A DNA stretch of 14,740 nucleotides, taken from positions 1 to 14,740 of the forward strand of contig DWVA01000316.1 in NCBI GenBank assembly GCA_019120475.1, read 5' to 3'. The translations under genes were made by a program, and so were the position numbers. The notes beneath the pieces were generated by a model that was not told the origin of the DNA, made no database searches, and worked only from the letters and a program-made list of their open reading frames with translations. Shown here one piece after another: positions 1 to 6,283 of this stretch. The DNA comes from Candidatus Blautia intestinipullorum (lineage in GTDB: Bacteria > Bacillota > Clostridia > Lachnospirales > Lachnospiraceae). Position 1 is the stretch's first letter; each line of letters opens with the position of its first letter.

Positions 1-809
1 GCAGGCATACCTGTTCCTGATGTAAAGAATTTGCCTTCCAACCCAAGTTCCTGGATCGCACGTGCAACGCCAGGTGCGTCAAAGGAAGAAGTTCCCATAA
101 TGCCTTTCAGCTCCGGATATGTCTTGATCAGCTCTTTTGCAACGTTATAGGCAGTGTCTCCGTTATCATCTGATTCTACCCTCGGATTTTCCTCAAGGAG
201 CTGCATATTCGGATAATGCTCTTTCTGATATTCTACCGCCGCGTCTGCCCACTCATTATGAGATCCGTTTGTCAGAGAGGCAACCATAGTTGTATACACG
301 CCCTCTTCTCCCATAGCTTCTGCAAGATTCTGCATGATGAACGCGCCATATCCTTCATTTGAAAATGCTTCAATATCATAATCTACATTTGTAAGATCCG
401 CTCCTTCATGAGTAATTACTACGATTCCGGCATCCTTTGCTTTCTTTAAAGTAGAATCCATAGACTCCATATCTACGGGAACTACACAAATAGCGTCTAC
501 ACCCTGGGCGATCAGGTCCTCTACAAGCTGAGCCTGCTTTGTAGCATCAATAGTACCTGTATCTATCTGGTAGCAGTTTACTCCTGTTTCATCTGCAAAT
601 TCCTTAACCCCGGTATCCATACGGACAAACCATGGATTTGTGGAATCTTTGGGAACTACGGCAATTTCCCATCCTTCTTCCGCCGCTTTAGCTACAGATT
701 CATCCGCTGCCGGATCCGGCGCTGCATCTGCTGCAAACGCTGTAGTGCATGTTCCGATCATCCCCGCCGTCATTGCAACACATAAAGTAATAGCCAGTGA
801 TTTTTTCAT
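1..809 (-). CDS. Sugar-type ABC transporter substrate-binding protein (C-terminus beyond the left edge)
   Basis: This is the first 269 codons of an extracellular solute-binding protein of the periplasmic-binding-protein / LacI-like fold (Peripla_BP_4 type, the group of RbsB, RhaS and LsrB). It would capture a sugar or sugar-like ligand for an ABC importer whose other genes should lie to the left of the window. The start at 809 has a GAAAGGGG ribosome-binding site 8 bases upstream. Residues 1-27 are a Sec signal peptide (KK, hydrophobic core, AFA before ADAAP). After a D/A/E-rich linker the fold opens with GWEIAVVPKDSTNPWF, followed by DAICVVPVD and GIVVITHEGADL, typical of the family. The stretch DIEAFSNEGYGAFIMQNLA and HNEWADAAVEYQKEHYPNM recalls RhaS/LsrB-like proteins, so rhamnose, AI-2 or a related ligand is possible but unproven. 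No lipobox is evident. Operators and the adjacent LacI-family gene suggest ligand-controlled expression. Confidence 0.88.
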   Translation of the reverse strand, partial: MKKSLAITLCVAMTAGMIGTCTTAFAADAAPDPAADESVAKAAEEGWEIAVVPKDSTNPWFVRMDTGVKEFADETGVNCYQIDTGTIDATKQAQLVEDLIAQGVDAICVVPVDMESMDSTLKKAKDAGIVVITHEGADLTNVDYDIEAFSNEGYGAFIMQNLAEAMGEEGVYTTMVASLTNGSHNEWADAAVEYQKEHYPNMQLLEENPRVESDDNGDTAYNVAKELIKTYPELKGIMGTSSFDAPGVARAIQELGLEGKFFTSGTGMP

Positions 810-838
810 TGTAAATACCCCTTTCTTTTTAAAATGTA

Positions 839-850
839 TGAAACGTTTCA
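839..850. promoter_or_regulatory. LacI-family operator, proximal copy upstream of the substrate-binding protein
   Basis: Perfect 12-base palindrome TGAAACGTTTCA with a central CG, the usual architecture of LacI-family operators. It lies 29 bases upstream of the start of the substrate-binding protein gene, so a bound repressor would sit in the leader or at a promoter. It matches the copies at 982-995 and 2102-2113. It is 12 bases with TGAAA arms, so it does not fit the 14-base CcpA cre consensus well. The adjacent repressor (1048-2070) is the obvious binder by inference. Confidence 0.8.
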
Positions 851-894
851 ATTCATACACAAAACACACCTTATGATCCGAAACTTTTTGCTGT

Positions 895-928
895 CCTCCT
901 TTCTTTTGTCCGGATATTTTTCATCCGG
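895..928 (-). other. Leader of the substrate-binding protein gene: orphan Shine-Dalgarno-like run and small hairpin
   Basis: Read on the minus strand, this stretch holds a hairpin with 6-bp CCGGAT/ATCCGG arms (923-928 with 910-915) and a 7-base loop. It is followed by AAAGGAGGACAGC (near 890-903), a near-perfect Shine-Dalgarno sequence with no ATG, GTG or TTG at usable spacing after it. The real start at 809 has its own weaker site. The run may be a remnant or a regulatory element. I could not find a convincing -35/-10 pair for this gene anywhere in 810-1047. Confidence 0.4.
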
Positions 929-981
929 CCTTTTCATGAGAGAGTAATTTCCATGAAAACAGCTGCCGAAAAATGTTTTTC

Positions 982-995
982 TTGAAACGTTTCAA
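982..995. promoter_or_regulatory. LacI-family operator, distal copy
   Basis: Perfect 14-base palindrome TTGAAACGTTTCAA, containing the same 12-base core as 839-850. The centres of the two sites are 144 bases apart, compatible with a tetramer-mediated DNA loop across the transporter leader. It lies between the end of the repressor gene and the substrate-binding protein gene, so it belongs to control of the latter. Confidence 0.8.
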
Positions 996-1002
996 TAATT
1001 CG

Positions 1003-1038
1003 CTAAAATAAGAGCGTGCCGTGTTTCCACTGCACCGC
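1003..1038 (-). terminator. Probable intrinsic terminator of the LacI-family gene
   Basis: Just after the stop codon the minus strand forms GTGC-A-GTG / CAC-G-GCAC (one A.G mismatch) closed by a GAAA loop (1016-1035). Two more G-C pairs are possible across a bulge. A T-rich tract TCTTATTTT follows at 1003-1013. The stem is imperfect and the T-tract interrupted, so termination may be partial. Confidence 0.5.
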
Positions 1039-1047
1039 CTTATTTTA

Positions 1048-2070
1048 TTAGCAAGATTCTCTGATCACAATTTTCTGAGGAAGCAGAATATCTATTGTTT
1101 CATTTGTCCGGTTATAATGCTCAACCGCCTCCCACAGTTTTTCCCCAAAAAGCTTCTGATCCTGTGAAACAGTTGTCAGCTTTGGGTATACATACGCCGA
1201 TAACTCCAGATTATCATAACCCACCACTCCGAAATCGTCAGGAATATGATAACCTTTTTCATTAATAGCCCGCATCAGTCCGATCGCCAGATAGTCTGAA
1301 GTTGCGATCCATGCCTGCGGAAGTTCCTCCTTCCGGTGTTCTTCCAAAATTTCTTTCATGTACAGATAACCGTTTTTCAGCTTATCCAGCGAAAGAGATT
1401 CTCTTTCGTATACACAGGTTTCCGGATTTTTGTATCCATGAAACTCCATGGCTTCCATAAAGCTGTCCCTTCTCCTCCTTACATTCTCCAGTCTTGTAAG
1501 CTCTGTCAGAAGTCCTATGGACGGATATCCTTTTTCCTTCAAATACCGGATAATTTCATAAATCACATCGCAGTTGTCAAATCTGATACTGGATGTGTTG
1601 CGAATCAGATTCTGACGATCCGCCAGAATCACATGTACATCCCTGTTTATCAGCCGTAAAATTTCCGCTTCGTCATTATATCCGTTAAAAACAATCACAA
1701 CTGTTCCGGGCTTGCTGTTTTCCAATAATCTAAGGTGCTTCTTCTCCATCTCAGGAGAATATTCATACCCGGAGATATGGATTGTATAATCCGCTTTATA
1801 AGCATACCCCATAAAGGAGCTGATAATATTTGTATAAAAACCATTATTCAGGTTCGGTGTGAGAATATGAATCGTTTTGCTGTTCTTCCTTCTCAACGAA
1901 CTCGCAAGCATATCAGGAATGTAATCCAGACTTTCGATCGCAGTCTGAATCCGTTTTGCCCGATCTTTTGAAACTGTCGCTGTTCCGTTCAAATAATTAG
2001 AAACTGTTCCAACAGAAACATCTGCCTGCTTCGCCACCTGCCTGATGGTTACCTTGCGTTTTCCATTCAT
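1048..2070 (-). CDS. LacI-family transcriptional repressor
   Basis: This 340-residue DNA-binding regulator has the normal LacI/GalR length. The N-terminal helix-turn-helix spans about residues 7-30 (VTIRQVAKQADVSVGTVSNYLNG). The hinge helix ASSL (56-59) carries the leucine that in this family inserts at the central CG of the operator. The sugar-binding core follows (KTIHILTPNLNNGFYTNI, VVIVFNGYNDE, GYPSIGLLTE) and ends in the usual switch region ATSDYLAIGLMRAI ... VVGYDNLELSAYVYPKLTTVSQD. GGAGG lies 10 bases before the ATG. The regulator is flanked by a sugar-type binding-protein gene and by three palindromes of the expected type, one just inside its own transcription start. I infer that it represses the transporter and itself, released by a sugar or sugar phosphate that cannot be named from sequence. 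Confidence 0.95.
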   Translation of the reverse strand: MNGKRKVTIRQVAKQADVSVGTVSNYLNGTATVSKDRAKRIQTAIESLDYIPDMLASSLRRKNSKTIHILTPNLNNGFYTNIISSFMGYAYKADYTIHISGYEYSPEMEKKHLRLLENSKPGTVVIVFNGYNDEAEILRLINRDVHVILADRQNLIRNTSSIRFDNCDVIYEIIRYLKEKGYPSIGLLTELTRLENVRRRRDSFMEAMEFHGYKNPETCVYERESLSLDKLKNGYLYMKEILEEHRKEELPQAWIATSDYLAIGLMRAINEKGYHIPDDFGVVGYDNLELSAYVYPKLTTVSQDQKLFGEKLWEAVEHYNRTNETIDILLPQKIVIRESC

Positions 2071-2101
2071 TTGGGTATTACCTCCACAAACAGGCGTTTT
2101 T

Positions 2102-2113
2102 TGAACCGTTTCA
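2102..2113. promoter_or_regulatory. LacI-family operator in the repressor's own promoter region
   Basis: TGAACCGTTTCA differs at one base from the perfect palindrome TGAAACGTTTCA found twice upstream of the transporter gene. It begins about 8 bases after the -10 box at 2122-2127, i.e. at the transcription start, and ends 32 bases before the start codon. This is the classic place for negative autoregulation. The mismatch would be expected to weaken binding relative to the transporter sites. Confidence 0.75.
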
Positions 2114-2121
2114 TTGTTGAA

Positions 2122-2150
2122 AGTATACTATATTTTTTCAATGTTGTCAA
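2122..2150 (-). promoter_or_regulatory. Sigma-A promoter of the LacI-family gene
   Basis: Minus strand: -35 TTGACA (2145-2150), 17-base spacer, -10 TATACT (2122-2127). The -35 is perfect, the -10 differs at one position, and an AT-rich upstream region could act as an UP element. The predicted transcription start is near 2115, giving a leader of about 45 bases. Confidence 0.85.
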
Positions 2151-2260
2151 TATTTTATAGTTATATTTTCTATATTTAAGTGCATTTGTATCAAATATAT
2201 AATTATTATCACAATATTTCGTACTATTATCCTCCATTTTATATTTCTTTTTCGTTTTTG

Positions 2261-2290
2261 CTTTCATTATTCATACTTAAATAATGAAAG
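2261..2290. repeat. AT-rich perfect inverted repeat beside the ackA terminator
   Basis: CTTTCATTATT (2261-2271) is exactly complementary to AATAATGAAAG (2280-2290), leaving an 8-base loop. It directly abuts the GC-richer hairpin at 2290-2317, so an ackA transcript reading past the first hairpin would form a second one. The rest of 2151-2260 is very AT-rich and I see no gene in it. Confidence 0.6.
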
Positions 2291-2317
2291 AAGGTTCACC
2301 AAAGCCGGTGAACCTTC
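2290..2317 (-). terminator. Intrinsic terminator of pta-ackA
   Basis: Perfect 11-bp stem GAAGGTTCACC / GGTGAACCTTC around a 6-base loop, starting 27 bases after the ackA stop. On the minus strand it is followed by TTTCATTATTT, a T-rich but interrupted tract. The two opposing gene ends do not converge here, so its main role is to end the pta-ackA message before the repressor promoter region. Confidence 0.75.
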
Positions 2318-2343
2318 CAAAAACTTCCTGTATCTTTTCTGTA

Positions 2344-3534
2344 TTATTTTACAAGTGCAACGGTATCGCGGCAGATTGCAAGTTCCTCGTTTGTCGGGAT
2401 AACTGCTACCTTTACCTTAGAATCCGGTGTGGAGATCACTACATCCTCACCACGTTTCTTATTTGCTTCCAGGTCGATTGTTACGCCAAGATATTTGAAG
2501 TAAGAACAGATATCTTCACGTACCAGATTATCGTTTTCGCCGATTCCTGCGGTAAAGATGATCGCGTCTACTCCGTTCATGGCTGCCACATAACCGCCTA
2601 CATATTTTGCAATGCCGTAAGCAAGAGCTTCTCTTGCGTTTTTCGCATCTTCATTGCCTTCTGCAGCAGCATCCTCAAGGTCACGCATATCGCTGGAAAT
2701 TCCGGACAGTCCAAGAAGACCTGATTTCTTGTTCAGTACATTCATAACGCCTGCGATATCCAGATTTTCTTTCTTCGCAATGAATTCAACGATCGCCGGG
2801 TCAATGCTTCCGGAACGTGTTCCCATGATCACGCCTTCCAGAGGAGTAAGTCCCATGGTCGTATCAATACATTTGCCGTTCTGTACTGCGCTGATGGAAG
2901 AACCGTTGCCAAGATGGCATACGATCACTTTTGAGTTGTCCGGATCAAGGCCCAGGAATTTAACAGCATGTTTGGATACATAGCTGTGGGAGGTACCGTG
3001 GAAACCATATCTTCTGATCTTATATTTCTTATAGTACTCCAGAGGCAGACCATACAGATAAGCCTTCGGCGGCATTGTCTGATGGAATGCTGTGTCAAAT
3101 ACGCCTACCTGAGGTACATGAGGCATCAGTTCCGCACATACGCGGATACCGATCAGGTTTGCCGGATTATGAAGAGGCGCCAGATCGTTGCATTCTTCCA
3201 CAGCTTTGATCATCTCGTCGGTGATCACTGCAGAAGCGGCAAATTTCTCGCCGCCGTGTACTACACGGTGTCCGATAGCGTTTACCTCTTCCAGACTCTT
3301 GATCGCACCGGTCTTCTCATTTGTCAGTGCGTGAAGCACCATCTGGATCGCTTCTTTATGAGTAGGCATAGCCGCCTCTGTAATTTCCTTTTCACCGCCC
3401 GCTTTCTGGTATACCAGTCTTCCGTCGATACCGATTCTTTCGCAAAGCCCCTTTGCAAGAACTGCCTCTGAATCAGAGTCGATGAGCTGATATTTCAAAG
3501 AGGAACTTCCGCAGTTAATTACCAATACATTCAT
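2344..3534 (-). CDS. ackA: Acetate kinase
   Basis: Converts acetyl phosphate + ADP to acetate + ATP, the energy-yielding last step of acetate fermentation in the cytoplasm (reversible). The length, 396 residues, is normal for the family. The N-terminal signature MNVLVINCGSSSLKYQLI is followed by GHRVVHGGE (84-96), LHNP (121-124), VFDTAFHQTMP, GFHGTSHSYVS (177-187), CHLGNGSSISAV, MGTRSGSIDP and FTAGIGEND. Residues N7, R90, H122, D147, H179, R240 and the C-terminal NEE correspond, one residue earlier, to catalytic positions known from the Methanosarcina enzyme, so the active site is complete. AGGAG lies 9 bases upstream of the ATG. It is the second gene after pta, 93 bases downstream, with a possible stem-loop between them. 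Confidence 0.98.
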   Translation of the reverse strand: MNVLVINCGSSSLKYQLIDSDSEAVLAKGLCERIGIDGRLVYQKAGGEKEITEAAMPTHKEAIQMVLHALTNEKTGAIKSLEEVNAIGHRVVHGGEKFAASAVITDEMIKAVEECNDLAPLHNPANLIGIRVCAELMPHVPQVGVFDTAFHQTMPPKAYLYGLPLEYYKKYKIRRYGFHGTSHSYVSKHAVKFLGLDPDNSKVIVCHLGNGSSISAVQNGKCIDTTMGLTPLEGVIMGTRSGSIDPAIVEFIAKKENLDIAGVMNVLNKKSGLLGLSGISSDMRDLEDAAAEGNEDAKNAREALAYGIAKYVGGYVAAMNGVDAIIFTAGIGENDNLVREDICSYFKYLGVTIDLEANKKRGEDVVISTPDSKVKVAVIPTNEELAICRDTVALVK

Positions 3535-3564
3535 GTTTTTACTCTCCTATTCTTTTTATGTAAT

Positions 3565-3593
3565 GTCAGGAGCGCTGAAAAACTTGTCCTGAC
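3565..3593. repeat. Inverted repeat in the pta-ackA intergenic region
   Basis: GTCAGGA (3565-3571) and TCCTGAC (3587-3593) form a 7-bp stem with a 15-base loop in the 93-base gap between the pta stop and the ackA start. No T-tract follows it on the minus strand, so it is not an intrinsic terminator. It may be an mRNA processing or stability element that tunes the Pta:AckA ratio. Confidence 0.4.
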
Positions 3594-3627
3594 TGAAATA
3601 ATCTTTTTGTACGGTCCTGATTATTTC

Positions 3628-4635
3628 TTATTTATCCTCTGCCTGACACTGAACAGCAGTGATAGCGACAACGCCTACGATATCGTCAGCAGAACAGCCT
3701 CTGGACAGGTCGTTTACAGGTTTCGCGATACCCTGGGTGATTGGTCCGTAAGCTTCAGCCTTTGCAAGACGCTGCGCAAGCTTGTATCCGATATTTCCTG
3801 CATCAAGATCCGGGAAGATCAAAACGTTGGCTTTTCCTGCCACATCGCTGCCAGGAGCCTTGGACGCACCTACGCTGGGTACGATTGCAGCGTCAAGCTG
3901 GAATTCACCGTCAAGCTTCAGTTCCGGATGTTCTTCTTTTGCGATTCTTGTAGCTTCCACCATCTTATCTACATCAGCATGCTTTGCGCTGCCTTTTGTA
4001 GAATGAGAAAGCATAGCGACGATCGGCTCCTCCTGTACAAGAAGCTGGAAAGACTCAGCGGAGGAAGCTGCGATCGCGGAAAGCTCTTCCGGAGTCGGAT
4101 TCTGATTCAGACCGGAATCAGCGAAAACAAAGGCACCGTTTGCGCCGTATTCGCAGTCAGGAACTACGATCAGGAAGAATGCAGATACGAGTTTTGTACC
4201 CGGTTTTGTCTTCAGGATCTGCAGGCAGGGACGAAGTGTGTCCGCTGTAGAATGGCATGCACCGGATACCATTCCGTCTGCATCGCCCATTTTTACCATC
4301 ATTACACCGTAGTACGGATACTGTGTATGAAGGATTTCTTTCGCTTTTTCAGGGGTCATTCCCTTCTTTGCTCTCAGCTCTACAAATTTGTCAATGTAAG
4401 CCTGTGTTTTATCAGATGTTTCAGGATCGACGATAGCAACGCCGGAGATATCAAATCCTCCCTCTGCCGCTTTCTTTTTGATTTCATCTTCATTGCCGAT
4501 CAGAATGATCTTGGCAACTCCCTCTTTCAGAATTTTTTCGGTTGCCTCAAGAGTTCTCATATCCTCTGTTTCCGGCAGCACGATTGTCTTAATGTTCTCT
4601 TTTGCTCTTTTTTTGAGCACGTCAACATATCCCAT
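3628..4635 (-). CDS. pta: Phosphate acetyltransferase (phosphotransacetylase)
   Basis: Interconverts acetyl-CoA + phosphate and acetyl phosphate + CoA, feeding acetate kinase encoded just downstream. At 335 residues it is the short, single-domain bacterial/archaeal type without the DRTGG and BioD-like extensions of enterobacterial Pta. Recognisable segments are KTIVLPETEDMRTLEA (16-31), MVKMGDADGMVSGACHSTADTLRP (113-136), GSDVAGKANVLIFPDLDAGNIGYKLAQR (262-289) and GPITQGIAKPVNDLSRGCSADDIV (297-320). S311, R312 and D318 match the catalytic Ser-Arg...Asp set of the Methanosarcina enzyme with a constant offset of two. GGAG lies 8 bases before the ATG. It is the first gene of a pta-ackA operon driven by the promoter at 4712-4740 and is divergent from tmcAL. 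Confidence 0.98.
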   Translation of the reverse strand: MGYVDVLKKRAKENIKTIVLPETEDMRTLEATEKILKEGVAKIILIGNEDEIKKKAAEGGFDISGVAIVDPETSDKTQAYIDKFVELRAKKGMTPEKAKEILHTQYPYYGVMMVKMGDADGMVSGACHSTADTLRPCLQILKTKPGTKLVSAFFLIVVPDCEYGANGAFVFADSGLNQNPTPEELSAIAASSAESFQLLVQEEPIVAMLSHSTKGSAKHADVDKMVEATRIAKEEHPELKLDGEFQLDAAIVPSVGASKAPGSDVAGKANVLIFPDLDAGNIGYKLAQRLAKAEAYGPITQGIAKPVNDLSRGCSADDIVGVVAITAVQCQAEDK

Positions 4636-4711
4636 GATAAATGGCTCCTTTCGTTATTTCAGCCTTTCGGCCGGCGGGAGAATCTCCATTAGAATTCCCA
4701 CAGATACATAT

Positions 4712-4740
4712 ATTATACGCCCTGTAAATCTGTATTTCAA
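4712..4740 (-). promoter_or_regulatory. Sigma-A promoter of pta-ackA
   Basis: Minus strand: -35 TTGAAA (4735-4740), 17-base spacer, -10 TATAAT (4712-4717, perfect). The predicted start is near 4705, giving a leader of about 70 bases before the pta ATG. About 105 bases separate this promoter from the divergent one at 4845-4873. I see no clear operator or cre site between them. Confidence 0.85.
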
Positions 4741-4844
4741 GCATTTCCATCCCATAATCTGACAAACTCAGGTATTTTTTAAAATGCAATTTCCATAGTT
4801 CTTTTCTTTCAGAATTATGAAGATGAAAAGAGGAGAACTGTCAA

Positions 4845-4873
4845 TTGATTTTATCCTGCAAATCCAATATACT
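4845..4873 (+). promoter_or_regulatory. Sigma-A promoter of tmcAL
   Basis: Plus strand: -35 TTGATT (4845-4850), 17-base spacer, -10 TATACT (4868-4873). The predicted start is near 4880, so the leader is about 64 bases and contains the hairpin at 4894-4917. Confidence 0.75.
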
Positions 4874-4893
4874 ATACCTGTCAGTCAGTACAG

Positions 4894-4918
4894 AAAAGCT
4901 CTCACAGAAGAGCTTTTT
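4894..4918 (+). terminator. Terminator-like hairpin in the tmcAL leader (possible attenuator)
   Basis: AAAAGCTCT (4894-4902) pairs perfectly with AGAGCTTTT (4909-4917) around the loop CACAGA, ending in TTTTT then ATAT. It sits between the tmcAL promoter and start codon (4944), with no gene before it on this strand for it to terminate. The A/U outer pairs and short T-tract suggest partial termination, and I see no clear alternative antiterminator fold. Confidence 0.5.
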
Positions 4919-4943
4919 ATATTAAAATGGAGATCAGTCTATT

Positions 4944-6212
4944 ATGAACGTAATCGGAATCATTGCGGAATACAATCCATTCCACAAAGGACATCAATAT
5001 CAGCTTTCCTATGCAAAAGAACAATTAAACGCAGACTATATCGTTATTGTCATGAGCGGAGATTATGTCCAAAGGGGAGCCCCTGCTCTCCTTCCCAAGC
5101 ATCTCCGGGCAAAAATGGCTCTTAAAGGCGGAGCAGATCTGGTCCTGGAACTGCCGGTGCAGTCCTCCGCAGCCAGTGCGGAATTCTTTGCAGAAGGAGC
5201 TGTTTCTCTTCTGGACGGGATCGGAGCCGTAACTCATCTATGCTTCGGAAGCGAAGAAGGAGAAATTTCCGGGATGCTCTCTGCCGCCCGGATCCTCAAT
5301 GAGGAGCCAAAGGAATATCAGGAATTGCTGCGGTATTTTCTGAAAAAAGGCTATTCCTTCCCTCACGCCCGGAATCAGGCATTCCTCAGATACAGCAACG
5401 TTTCTTCTTTCGCCGGAGCGGAAGAAATCTCCAGGCTTTTTTCTTCCCCGAACAATATACTGGGAATTGAGTACTGCAGAGCTCTCCTGAAAAGAAACAG
5501 CTCTATAGAACCTGTCACTCTGAAGAGAGAAGGCTCCGGCTATCATGAAACAGATCTGATTCCCCGCCAGTCCCCTTCCGCTTCCGCCATCCGGCGGTTT
5601 CTTTCCGAAGCCGGACGGCTTTCCGACTGTGCCCCGCTTAACGATATGATTCCCGGAAGCGCCCTTTCACTTCTCCGGGGAGCCCTGGAGACAAACGGTT
5701 TCCTTACGGAGAAGGATTTTGACCTTCTTCTTCACTATCGCCTCCTCACTTTAAGTCCAGAACAGATGGAAGATTTTCAGGATCTTTCTTCCGAACTTGC
5801 GCAGCGCATCAAAAAACACTTAAATGAATATGAGGGTTTCTCACAGTTCTCAGGACTTTTAAAAACAAAGGAGATTACCTGGACCCGGATACAGCGGGTA
5901 CTTTTGCGTCTGCTTCTTAACGTGCAAAGCTCCGCAAAAGAAGTTCCCTACGCCCGGGTTCTCGGTTTCTGCAGAGAAGCCGCCCCGCTTTTAAAGGAGA
6001 TAAAAAAGAGAGGGACAATCCCTCTCATCACCAAAACAGCCAATGCTCCCGGCCTTCTTTCCGCCAACGCTCTCCGTTTTATGGAAATCAACACAACAGC
6101 TTCCAATATTTATGAAAGCATCCTCTGCCGGAAAGAAGGCAGAGCCTTTATCCACGAATATCAAAAACCCATTGTGATCGCAGAAAATCATCCGCGATAC
6201 ATTCCGGATTGA
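4944..6212 (+). CDS. tmcAL: tRNA(Met) cytidine acetate ligase (TmcAL / YlbM family)
   Basis: TmcAL uses acetate and ATP, via acetyl-AMP, to make N4-acetylcytidine at the wobble base of elongator tRNA-Met, which protects AUG/AUA decoding. The 422-residue protein opens with GIIAEYNPFHKGHQ (5-18), carrying the nucleotidyltransferase HxGH motif at H14-H17. SGDYVQRGAPALLPKHLRAKMAL, DLVLELPVQSSAASAEFFAEGAV and HLCFGSE (98-104) follow, all hallmark segments of this family. The C-terminal part (PLITKTANAPGLLSANALRFMEINTTASNIYE) is also typical. GGAGA lies 10 bases before the ATG at 4944. It is the only plus-strand gene here, divergent from pta-ackA, whose product acetate is its substrate. Its 3' end meets the tail of the trpXYZ-type operon at a shared terminator. 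Confidence 0.95.
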   Translation: MNVIGIIAEYNPFHKGHQYQLSYAKEQLNADYIVIVMSGDYVQRGAPALLPKHLRAKMALKGGADLVLELPVQSSAASAEFFAEGAVSLLDGIGAVTHLCFGSEEGEISGMLSAARILNEEPKEYQELLRYFLKKGYSFPHARNQAFLRYSNVSSFAGAEEISRLFSSPNNILGIEYCRALLKRNSSIEPVTLKREGSGYHETDLIPRQSPSASAIRRFLSEAGRLSDCAPLNDMIPGSALSLLRGALETNGFLTEKDFDLLLHYRLLTLSPEQMEDFQDLSSELAQRIKKHLNEYEGFSQFSGLLKTKEITWTRIQRVLLRLLLNVQSSAKEVPYARVLGFCREAAPLLKEIKKRGTIPLITKTANAPGLLSANALRFMEINTTASNIYESILCRKEGRAFIHEYQKPIVIAENHPRYIPD

Positions 6213-6220
6213 ATAAAATA

Positions 6221-6270
6221 CCGCCTGCAGCAGTAACTTTCCAATAGCTCTCTGCAACAGGCGGCTTTTT
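6221..6270. terminator. Bidirectional terminator between convergent tmcAL and the ABC operon
   Basis: CCGCCTG (6221-6227) pairs with CAGGCGG (6258-6264), with further inner pairing possible (GCAG/CTGC). On the plus strand CTTTTTCTTTCTT follows. On the minus strand TATTTTATTC follows. Both gene ends (6212 plus, 6284 minus) face it, so it can stop transcription from either side. Confidence 0.8.
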
Positions 6271-6283
6271 CTTTCTTATCAAT

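Noticed and set aside
839..995. Palindromes as CcpA catabolite-repression (cre) sites
   Set aside because: cre sites are 14-base TGWAANCGNTNWCA-type. These have TGAAA arms around CG in 12 bases and include a site in the local repressor's own promoter, so a dedicated LacI-family regulator fits better. A CcpA contribution is not excluded.
2067..2267. 66-codon minus-strand reading frame upstream of the LacI gene
   Set aside because: Lys/Asn/Tyr-rich translation of very AT-rich DNA. It has no ribosome-binding site and covers the lacI-type promoter, operator and start codon.
3607..4692. Plus-strand 361-codon open frame opposite pta
   Set aside because: Antisense shadow of a clearly conserved gene. 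It is rich in Cys, Phe, Arg and His, as expected from a complementary frame, and has no ribosome-binding site.
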